This document shows positions 1 to 4,847 of a stretch of 5,800 nucleotides of DNA, one piece after another. Position 1 is the first letter of the stretch; every line of letters starts with the position of its first letter. A program made the translations under genes and the position numbers. Under the pieces are notes generated by a model. It worked only from the letters and a program-made list of their open reading frames with translations. It searched no databases and was not told the origin of the DNA. This DNA comes from DASROJ01 sp035646975 (lineage in GTDB: Bacteria; Acidobacteriota; Polarisedimenticolia; JACPZX01; DASXTC01), in contig DASROJ010000368.1 of the NCBI GenBank assembly GCA_035646975.1, forward strand, positions 1 through 5,800. Reading direction: 5' to 3'.

Positions 1-144
1 GGCTCACTGGCGCGGCGGTCATCGGCCGGGATCGAGCCAGACAGGCGCTGTCGTCTTCCATCCTATTAATGTGCACCGGCGCGGGCCCCCCCCTGATTCG
101 GACATCGGGCAGGAACAACCGAGCAAGAGCCGCGCCAGTGAGCC
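1..144. repeat. 16-bp exact inverted repeat (arms 1-16 and 129-144)
   Basis: The left arm GGCTCACTGGCGCGGC (1-16) is the exact reverse complement of 129-144, with 112 bp between the arms. The match breaks at 17/128. The left arm starts at base 1, so the repeat may extend outside the window. A perfect 16-bp match within 150 bp is far beyond chance. The long spacer and the lack of a T-run argue against a transcription terminator. An inverted duplication or the end of a mobile element is possible, but no transposase fragment is recognisable. Confidence 0.75.
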
Positions 145-278
145 GCCGCGATCTCCGGGGGCGACCAACCTGCTGACCTGCGACGGCTTGAGGCGCGAAG
201 ATGGCGAACCGGGACGGGCGTTCTTCTGGCGCAGATTCATACCTCTTATGAGCAAACACCCCGGAACGGAAGATCACA

Positions 279-291
279 CATAACGGTTATG
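279..291. promoter_or_regulatory. Palindrome CATAAC-G-GTTATG downstream of the antiporter operon
   Basis: The sequence CATAACGGTTATG is a perfect 6-bp dyad around one central base, and it is notably A/T-rich compared with its surroundings. It sits 9 bases past the stop codon of the small membrane protein. Six base pairs without loop bases or a U-tract is too little for a terminator. A protein-binding site or recombination half-sites are possible, but no adjacent gene suggests a regulator. Confidence 0.25.
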
Positions 292-300
292 ACGCCGCCT

Positions 301-543
301 TCATGACCCGGCCAGGAGCGTCGCGCGCACTCTGAGATAGATGGCCAGGAAAACCTGAAGCAGCAGCCCGGCGACAGTCAGCGCCGGGGACCTGCCGAAG
401 AACTGGAGCCAGACCGCTCCCAGGAACCAGGCCCATTGAACGATCATCCGGCGACCGGCGGTCTCGCCGCTGACCAGCTCGGCGACAAGCTGGAAGAATG
501 AAACCGCGACGAGCACCAGCATCAGGATTGGCAGGATGTTCAT
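301..543 (-). CDS. Small three-helix membrane protein, translationally coupled to the antiporter
   Basis: This 80-residue protein is hydrophobic throughout. Likely membrane segments are at residues 4-24 (starting ILPILMLVLV), about 34-51 (rich in W and F) and 54-72. A short polar loop (SGETAGRR) follows the first segment and an Arg-containing tail (LRVRATLLAGS) ends the protein. I do not recognise a family. Its ATG (543-541) overlaps the antiporter's TGA (542-540) in the form ATGA, and it has no good Shine-Dalgarno of its own. Both points favour translation by reinitiation after the antiporter. The arrangement suggests an accessory subunit or a co-regulated protein of the transporter, but that role is inference. 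An overlapping frame at 613-287 is R/P/A-rich and is a shadow. Confidence 0.7.
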   Translation of the reverse strand: MNILPILMLVLVAVSFFQLVAELVSGETAGRRMIVQWAWFLGAVWLQFFGRSPALTVAGLLLQVFLAIYLRVRATLLAGS

Positions 544-1991
544 GCTCGTGGCGCCATGGCGGCGCCGGTGGTTTGCGTGGGCCGGGCGGACAGGGCGGCC
601 AGCTGCTTGTCACGCGTGAGCCAGTCGAGAATGGGCGAGGTCGCGAAGGTCGTCACGAGCGCCATGATGACGAGCATCGCGAACAGCGTGGGCGAGATCA
701 CGCCGAGGTCGAGCCCGACGTTGAGCACGATCAGCTCGACCAGTCCTCGCGTGTTCATCAGCACACCGAGCGCGGAGGACTGGCGCCACGTGAGACCCGT
801 CAGACGCGCGGCCACCGCCCCGCCACCGAACTTGCCCAGACAGGCCACCAGGATGATCAGCCCGCAAAGCAGCCAGTGCTGCATCCCGCTGACGAGCTGG
901 ATCTGCGTGCGGATCCCGCTGAAGGCGAAGAAAGCCGGCAGCAGGAGCACGACGACGACGCTTTCGAGCCGCTCCGTGAAATCGCGCGCGATGCGGCTGC
1001 CGTGCGGGATCACGACTCCCAGAAGAAACGCGCCGAACAGCGCGTGCAGCCCGATCCATTCCGTGGCCAGCGCCGAGGCAAGCAGCAGCACGAACACGAA
1101 CGCCATGGCATCGGTGGAAGTGCGCTCGGGCGCCGAGTCGATGCGGCGCACCACGCGGGCCAGCACCGGCCGGAGAACCAGGAACATGACGGCGATGAAC
1201 AGCGCCGTCAGCGCCGTGGTCATGACCGGACTCTGGCCCTGCGCCTGCACCACGCTGACGACGAACGCCAGCAGACACCAGGCCGTGACATCGTCCACCG
1301 CCGCGCAGGTGAGCGCCATGACACCCAGCGCGCTGGTGTGCAGGCGACGGTCGGTGAGGATGCGCGCGAGCACCGGAAACGCCGTGACCGACATCGACAC
1401 GCCGAGAAAAAGGGCAAAGGCGGTAAACGGCACGTCGCGGGACGACAGGACCGGATACAGGCCGAGCGCCAGCGCGGAGCCGAGCAGGAACGGCGCGATG
1501 ATGCTCGCGTGGGATATCGCCAGAGCGGTGTGCGGGGCGCGTCGCAGATGGATGGGGTTCAATTCCAGACCCACGAGGAACATGTAGAGGATCACGCCCA
1601 CCTGGGAGATCACCTGGAGGTAGGGCGCCACGGAGGCCGGCAGCAGGAAGGCATACCCTTCAGGCGACACTCTGCCCAGCAGCGTCGGGCCGAGCAGGAT
1701 GCCGGCGACGATTTCTCCCATCACGGGTGGCTGGCCGAGCCACCTGAAGAGAAAGCCGACCAGCCGCGCCGCCACGATGATCGCCACGAGCGCCAGCAAC
1801 ACGTGCAGCAGGACATCCATCTGCGGGCCGGCACGCATCGCGCCGATCCTGGCCGACTCCTGCGGCGCCTCGAGACCTAGACCAATCGTGCGAATCCAGA
1901 GAAACAGAAGCACCGCGGCGGCAATCATCCCGCCATAGACGACCGCCGTCCTGAAAACCGAGAGGCGATGGCTGCTCGCATCGGGCGACAT
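540..1991 (-). CDS. Cation:proton antiporter, CPA2 family (Kef/NapA/CHX-like)
   Basis: This 483-residue inner-membrane protein exchanges a monovalent cation (K+ or Na+) for protons. An extra N-terminal helix lies at residues 15-39. The Na_H_Exchanger core follows from about 58 to 460, opening with LLHVLLALVAIIVAARLVG and GQPPVMGEIVAGILLGPTLLG (87-106). Core landmarks are FLGVSMSVTAFPVLARILTD (195-214), the paired aspartates D233-D234 in AAVDDVTAW expected at the ion site of electrogenic CPA2 members, a membrane lysine at 387 in GKFGGG, and NTRGLVELIVLNVG (413-426). The last motif and VDDVTAWCLL resemble plant CHX and related bacterial exchangers more than KefB/KefC, which carry a QD pair. There is no C-terminal RCK/TrkA-N nucleotide-binding or universal-stress domain, so gating by NAD(H) or glutathione as in KefC is unlikely. 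The ATG at 1991 has only a weak Shine-Dalgarno; starting at M58 would lose the first helix. Cation specificity cannot be read from the sequence. Confidence 0.93.
   Translation of the reverse strand: MSPDASSHRLSVFRTAVVYGGMIAAAVLLFLWIRTIGLGLEAPQESARIGAMRAGPQMDVLLHVLLALVAIIVAARLVGFLFRWLGQPPVMGEIVAGILLGPTLLGRVSPEGYAFLLPASVAPYLQVISQVGVILYMFLVGLELNPIHLRRAPHTALAISHASIIAPFLLGSALALGLYPVLSSRDVPFTAFALFLGVSMSVTAFPVLARILTDRRLHTSALGVMALTCAAVDDVTAWCLLAFVVSVVQAQGQSPVMTTALTALFIAVMFLVLRPVLARVVRRIDSAPERTSTDAMAFVFVLLLASALATEWIGLHALFGAFLLGVVIPHGSRIARDFTERLESVVVVLLLPAFFAFSGIRTQIQLVSGMQHWLLCGLIILVACLGKFGGGAVAARLTGLTWRQSSALGVLMNTRGLVELIVLNVGLDLGVISPTLFAMLVIMALVTTFATSPILDWLTRDKQLAALSARPTQTTGAAMAPRA
550..566. other. 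GGCGCC hairpin at the antiporter 3' end
   Basis: GGCGCC at 550-555 and 561-566 form a 6-bp GC stem with a 5-nt loop, overlapping the palindrome CGCCATGGCG (552-561). On the minus-strand mRNA it sits a few bases before the start of the small membrane protein. A structure here could hide that start until ribosomes finish the antiporter, which fits coupled translation. It may equally be an accident of GC-rich coding sequence. Confidence 0.3.
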
Positions 1992-2112
1992 GCCGGCAGA
2001 CTACCACAGCCCCATGCATGGGACCGTGGGTGCGGAGCGAACAGGAGTATGATGTGGAACAACCCCCGGGGACCCGGATCCGGCCCGGCATGGCATGCAT
2101 GGAATGCATTGA
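1992..2112. promoter_or_regulatory. Divergent intergenic region with palindromes and ATGCAT repeats
   Basis: These 121 bp separate the minus-strand antiporter start (1991) from the plus-strand secreted protein (2113), so promoters for both should lie here. Visible features are the perfect 12-bp palindrome CCCATGCATGGG (2011-2022), the 10-bp palindrome CCGGATCCGG (2074-2083), and ATGCAT three times (2014-2019, 2095-2100, 2104-2109). A TATGAT hexamer at 2048-2053 could be a plus-strand -10, but no convincing -35 lies 16-18 bp upstream of it. The 12-bp palindrome is 20 bp from the antiporter start, a plausible place for an operator. Functions are inference. Confidence 0.4.
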
Positions 2113-3045
2113 ATGGATGAGCATCGCGTGCGGAGAATCTCGAGACAGATACTCCACGACGAGCGCCTTTGTCGGCCAACCCATGCGCTGGTCCTGTGTC
2201 TTCTCATTTTTCTGGCCGCGGGCACGTGCCTGAGCTCGGATGAGCCGGCCGTCACTCCGGGTCCGGCGGTTGCTCCCGCCCCCTTGCCGGGCGATCGGGA
2301 GGCCGGCATCCTTCAGCGGCTGGCCAGGACCGCCGTGCGGTATCGTGAGTTCGCGCTCAAGTTCACCTGCCGCGAGAAGATGAGCTGGTCTCCGTACGAG
2401 AAGCGCGGCAGCGCCGAGTTCGGATACGTGTTCGAGTTCAACGAGGGGTTCGGGTTCAGCGACTTTCGGACGCTCTCGAACGCCTCATCCCGGGGGAAAG
2501 CGCCGCCCGAAGCATTCCCGGACCGGATGGGAGTCCCAGCCTACCTCGGCAGCCCTTATCTCTGGATCTTCACCTTCCGCGAGGAGCGCCAGCGGCGTCA
2601 CAAGTATGTCATCCTCGGCAACGAGCAAGTCGACGGGCGCCAGGCGGTCATGATCCATTTCGAGCCGCGGCCTCCCATCGATGCCGGGGTCAACGACTGG
2701 TTTGGCACCGCGTGGGTCGACCAGGAAACGGCACTGCTGCTCAAAGTCGAAGCCTACACACCGGATAACTGGGCCGAGCTTTCGAAGCTGAAGGAACATC
2801 TGGCCCGGGACACGGAGCAGGGCGGTTTCCATGATGTGCAGCGGATAACGACCATTTTCTCGGTCGAGAAGAACGGGATGCGGTTTCCGGGCAAGGTCGA
2901 GCTGCGCAACGAACGCCATCGTCTCATCCGGCGGGCGGGGCAATGGAGCACCTGGACGAGCGTGCGGCTCCAGGTCGATCAGGAGTATACGGGCTACGCG
3001 TTCTATGGCGTCGAGACGAACCAGAAGGTGATTCGCACGAAGTGA
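2113..3045 (+). CDS. Secreted protein of unknown function, possibly LolA/LppX-like fold
   Basis: This is a 310-residue protein. A basic N-region (VRRISRQ) precedes a hydrophobic stretch (residues 25-38, ALVLCLLIFLAAGT) that reads as a signal peptide ending near the sequence AGTC-LSS at 37-42. The cysteine at 39 gives a poor lipobox because Thr occupies -1, so a lipoprotein is possible but not well supported. A Pro/Ala linker (45-59) follows, then a folded domain from about 63 to the end. Motifs include FTCREKMSW (84-92), repeated aromatic/charged beta-strand-like stretches, EPRPPIDAG (184-192) and GTAWVDQETALLLKVEAY (198-215). The pattern in which a strand ends in a D-x-E-T-turn and is followed by a hydrophobic strand resembles outer-membrane lipoprotein-sorting-like beta folds seen in many acidobacterial hypothetical proteins. 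This is a resemblance, not an assignment. The start is uncertain: ATG at 2113 has only GGA at 2101-2103 upstream, and GTG at 2128 would give a more usual signal-peptide length. It stands alone as a plus-strand gene and its stop is 21 bp from the convergent YbjQ gene. Confidence 0.8.
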   Translation: MDEHRVRRISRQILHDERLCRPTHALVLCLLIFLAAGTCLSSDEPAVTPGPAVAPAPLPGDREAGILQRLARTAVRYREFALKFTCREKMSWSPYEKRGSAEFGYVFEFNEGFGFSDFRTLSNASSRGKAPPEAFPDRMGVPAYLGSPYLWIFTFREERQRRHKYVILGNEQVDGRQAVMIHFEPRPPIDAGVNDWFGTAWVDQETALLLKVEAYTPDNWAELSKLKEHLARDTEQGGFHDVQRITTIFSVEKNGMRFPGKVELRNERHRLIRRAGQWSTWTSVRLQVDQEYTGYAFYGVETNQKVIRTK

Positions 3046-3066
3046 CCCTCCCCTCCGCCGCCCCGG

Positions 3067-3411
3067 TCAGACCTCGTTGCGCTCAACGATCACCGCGGTA
3101 CCGTACGCCAGGACCTCGGTGACGCCGGCCGCCACCTCGTTGGCGTCGTATCGGGCTCCGATCAGCCCGGTGGCGCCAAGCCCCGACGCATGCTCCAGCA
3201 TCAGCCGGAAGGCGTCTTCGCGGGCCCTCTCGCACAGCTCGGTATAAAGCGTGATGTTGCCTCCGAAAATCGTCTGCAGCCCGGCGCCGATATTGCCGAC
3301 GATGCTGCGTGAGCGCACGACGATGCCGCGCACCACGCCGAGGCTCCTGACGACGCGATACCCCGGCAGCTCGAACGCCGTGGTCACACATTCCGGGTTG
3401 ATGGCGGACAT
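3067..3411 (-). CDS. ybjQ: YbjQ/UPF0145 family heavy-metal-binding-domain-like protein
   Basis: This 114-residue cytoplasmic protein matches the YbjQ (UPF0145) family over its full length. The sequence runs from an initial strand (GYRVVRSLGVVRG, 17-29), through a variable segment with GGNITLYTELCERAREDAF (50-68) where the family has the Y-x-x-L-x-x-A-R-x-x-A-x helix, to GLGATGLIGARYDANEV (77-93) and a final strand ending GTAVIVERNEV. Family members are about 100-115 residues, form small ring-like oligomers, and have no firmly established function; the metal-binding label comes from structural resemblance. The frame is open back to 3630, but ATG 3411 is chosen because GGAG lies six bases upstream and the protein then has exactly the family length. 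The 73-residue R-rich extension has no family counterpart. It is probably transcribed alone. Confidence 0.9.
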   Translation of the reverse strand: MSAINPECVTTAFELPGYRVVRSLGVVRGIVVRSRSIVGNIGAGLQTIFGGNITLYTELCERAREDAFRLMLEHASGLGATGLIGARYDANEVAAGVTEVLAYGTAVIVERNEV

Positions 3412-3674
3412 GGTTTTCTCCAATAGGTGAAGGGGAAGGGCAATGCGATCCTGCGGGAAGACGGCGCCGGCTCGTTGTCCCCGCACGCTTCGAGCAGATC
3501 GGAGTAGAGCACCACCCCGAGACGGACGGCGCTGCCACTCAGGTAGGCGACGAATCCCAAATGCGACACGAACAGTTAGAGGCCAATGAACACGGCGTGC
3601 ATGCCGCCCTGTCGTCAACCGAGCGAGCATATCACGGTGGGGATGATTTCCGGCGCGATCCGTCAGGCCGCGCG
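3412..3674. other. Intergenic region between the SIMPL and YbjQ-family genes
   Basis: I see no supportable gene in these 263 bp. A minus-strand frame beginning with GTG at 3569 (MSHLGFVAYLSGSAVRLG...) reads for 61 codons and overlaps the YbjQ-family start in another frame. Its first half looks somewhat protein-like, but I recognise no family and it lacks a clear ribosome-binding site. TTGACG on the minus strand at 3618-3613 resembles a -35 but has no -10 at a suitable distance. No terminator hairpin with a U-tract is visible after the SIMPL stop at 3675. Confidence 0.45.
3418..3421 (-). promoter_or_regulatory. Shine-Dalgarno GGAG fixing the YbjQ-family start
   Basis: Reading the minus strand, GGAG is followed by AAAACC and then ATG at 3411-3409, an ideal six-base spacing. 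This decides the start against the upstream in-frame start at 3630. Confidence 0.7.
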
Positions 3675-4445
3675 CTAGTTCTCCAGCACGAATTGTACGG
3701 TCATCACCACGCGGGCCTTCTGCACGATCCGCTCCTCCGCGTTGCCGGGATAGCCGCCTCCCTCGGAGCCGCCTGGAGATCCTTCGAGCGGCGCGATGCT
3801 GAGCGCGCCCTGGCTCGCCCGGAAGATCTGGCCGACGGTGGCGCCCGAGTCCGCGGCGAACTGCGCCGCCGCGGCCCGCGCATTCTTCGTCGCCTGGGCG
3901 AGCATCTCCGGCTTGATCTCGTTCACCCCCGTGAAGTGATAGGACACGCTGGAGGCGCGCCCGAGCACCACCCCGGCCTTCACGAGTTCGGCGATGCGCC
4001 CCGACAGGGCAGCGACCTTCTCGACCTTCTTCGTGTGCACCGTGATTGCCTGCTCGATGATGTACCGCGGCCCGGCGTGCTGCCCGCCATACTCCTGCGC
4101 CTGCGTGTCCGAGACGTTCACCTGGCCGACCTCGATCTCCGATGGCTCGAGCCCCTCCGCGCTGAGGAACGACATGATCTTCTTCTTGTCCGCGTCGCTC
4201 TTGTCGTACGCCGCCCCCAGCTCCGCCGACACGGCCGTGAAACGAATCGGCCAGATCGCCGTATCGGCCTTCACCTCGCGCTCGGCAAGCCCCTTCACCG
4301 TCACCAGGCGTTCTGCTCGTCTTGCCTCGACGAGCGCCTGCCTGATCTCGTACCCCATGATCGAGAGCCCGGCTGCAATCAGCGCGCCAAGCACCAGCGG
4401 CGGCCCGACGCTCGAGATTGAAGCCGTTGTCGACTCCGAAGCCAT
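3675..4445 (-). CDS. SIMPL domain (DUF541) membrane-anchored protein
   Basis: This 256-residue protein has an uncleaved-looking N-terminal membrane helix (residues about 14-33, GPPLVLGALIAAGLSIMGYE) followed by a SIMPL/DUF541 domain (about 46-255) in the periplasm. The domain opens with the characteristic LVTVKGLAEREVKADTA (47-63), continues through a helix and FLSAEGLEPSEIEVGQV (93-109), then YIIEQAITVHTKKVEKV (128-144) and the long alanine-rich helix around 181-199 (MLAQATKNARAAAAQFA), and ends on the strand ARVVMTVQFVLEN (244-256). A Gly/Ser/Pro loop lies at 221-235. Family members are envelope proteins of loosely defined role; the name comes from a mouse signalling-molecule homologue, and bacterial examples are linked to oxidative or envelope stress. 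ATG 4445 is preferred over ATG 4451 (two residues longer) and over an extended frame to 4832, because GGAGG lies seven bases before 4445. The extension would be antisense to the peptidase remnant. Confidence 0.9.
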   Translation of the reverse strand: MASESTTASISSVGPPLVLGALIAAGLSIMGYEIRQALVEARRAERLVTVKGLAEREVKADTAIWPIRFTAVSAELGAAYDKSDADKKKIMSFLSAEGLEPSEIEVGQVNVSDTQAQEYGGQHAGPRYIIEQAITVHTKKVEKVAALSGRIAELVKAGVVLGRASSVSYHFTGVNEIKPEMLAQATKNARAAAAQFAADSGATVGQIFRASQGALSIAPLEGSPGGSEGGGYPGNAEERIVQKARVVMTVQFVLEN

Positions 4446-4452
4446 TGTCATG

Positions 4453-4457
4453 CCTCC
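4453..4457 (-). promoter_or_regulatory. Shine-Dalgarno GGAGG fixing the SIMPL protein start
   Basis: The minus strand reads GGAGG-C-ATG-ACA-ATG. The spacing to the first ATG (4451) is only one base, which is unusable, whereas the second ATG (4445) is at seven bases. The second ATG is therefore the likely start. Confidence 0.7.
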
Positions 4458-4508
4458 GCTGACACCTTCCACCGGAGCCTTGAGTTTCGACGGACGGCTC
4501 CGCCCGGA

Positions 4509-4537
4509 AGGATATTCAGAGAGTCTACTATTCGCAA
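4509..4537 (-). promoter_or_regulatory. Candidate sigma70-type promoter for the SIMPL gene
   Basis: On the minus strand, TTGCGA (4537-4532) and TATCCT (4514-4509) are separated by exactly 17 bp. Each matches four of six consensus bases. They lie about 63 bp before the ATG at 4445, within or next to the upstream part of the peptidase remnant. The fit is moderate and could be chance. Confidence 0.3.
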
Positions 4538-4544
4538 CGCCTCC

Positions 4545-4847
4545 GAATCCTGGGCGGACCTGTTCCGTGCGCACGAGGTCGCCCATCAATGGTGGAGGCA
4601 GTCTGTCCGTCCGAGGGGCTGGGGCGAGCAGAGGTGGCTGGCTGAGTCGTTCGCCGAGTACTCCGCCATGGAGTACTACAAGATCAGATTCGAGGGTCGC
4701 AGGAAAGCCATCTTGAACGCGGGGACGAACATCGTCTACACAAAGGGTCCGATGGTCATCAACATGATGCTCAAGGACTTCCCGCGCACCTTTCAGTACA
4801 AGGATGCCAGCGTGGAGGACTTTCGGCAGCACGCAGCTGAGATCACT
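4545..4847 (+). pseudogene. Remnant of an M1-family metallopeptidase-like protein
   Basis: The plus-strand frame reads ESWADLFRAHEVAHQWWRQS, then RPRGWGEQRW and LAESFAEYSAMEYY. This is the gluzincin active site of M1 aminopeptidase-like proteins: the zinc-binding HEVAH at 4572-4586 and the third-ligand glutamate at 4644-4646, followed by FAEYSA. The spacing from the second His to that Glu is 19 residues where M1 enzymes normally have 18. Downstream, NIVYTKGPMVINMM matches the conserved Y-x-K-G helix, and DASVEDFRQHAAE matches the late x-S-x-E-D-F helix. In intact homologues several dozen residues lie between the active-site helix and Y-x-K-G, and roughly a dozen between the latter and the KDF-x-x-TF-x-Y segment; here both gaps are nearly closed, which looks like in-frame deletion. 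There is no start codon or N-terminal beta domain, since the frame is open only from 4422. The homology ends at the stop codon of the convergent histidine kinase (4843-4845). The 5' limit is uncertain: another frame at about 4506-4540 (GYSESLLFAT) could be more of the same gene after a frameshift. It is unlikely to be functional. Confidence 0.75.

Larger units (their letters stand above)
1..300. other. Gene-free stretch at the left edge
   Basis: I could not support a gene here. Short frames are open on both strands: the plus frame runs from the window edge to the stop at 281-283, and a minus frame covers 255-19. Neither encodes anything I recognise, and both are low-complexity in R, P, G and S, as expected for random GC-rich frames. 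The stretch holds an exact inverted repeat (1-16 with 129-144), a run of eight C at 86-93, and a 13-nt interrupted palindrome at 279-291. It lies just downstream of the minus-strand operon that ends at 301, but no GC stem followed by a T-run, as in an intrinsic terminator, is visible. It could be a worn mobile-element end or ordinary intergenic DNA. Confidence 0.5.

Noticed and set aside
948..961. Tandem ACG repeat inside the antiporter
   Set aside because: It encodes consecutive valines in a transmembrane helix on the minus strand and is explained by coding constraint.
498..1880. Long plus-strand open frame (460 codons) opposite the antiporter
   Set aside because: It is rich in R, H, Q, E and D with no domain, and is the mirror of a GC-rich membrane-protein gene whose motifs are unmistakable on the other strand.
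3046..3066. Bidirectional terminator between the convergent secreted-protein and YbjQ-family genes
   Set aside because: The 21-bp gap is C-rich with no inverted repeat or T-run.
3590..3618. Promoter for the YbjQ-family gene based on TTGACG at 3618-3613 (minus)
   Set aside because: No -10-like hexamer lies 16-19 bp downstream; the sequence at 17 bp is CCGTGT.
3412..3630. N-terminal extension of the YbjQ-family protein to 3630
   Set aside because: It is R-rich and unlike the family, and GGAG six bases before ATG 3411 gives the usual family length.
3561..4421. Plus-strand open frame (286 codons) opposite the SIMPL gene
   Set aside because: It is low-complexity R/L/H/D-rich with no motifs, and the minus strand carries a full-length recognised domain with a good ribosome-binding site.
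4446..4832. N-terminal extension of the SIMPL protein to a start at 4832
   Set aside because: The extension has no family counterpart, is antisense to the M1 peptidase motifs, and the GGAGG at 4457-4453 marks 4445 as the start.
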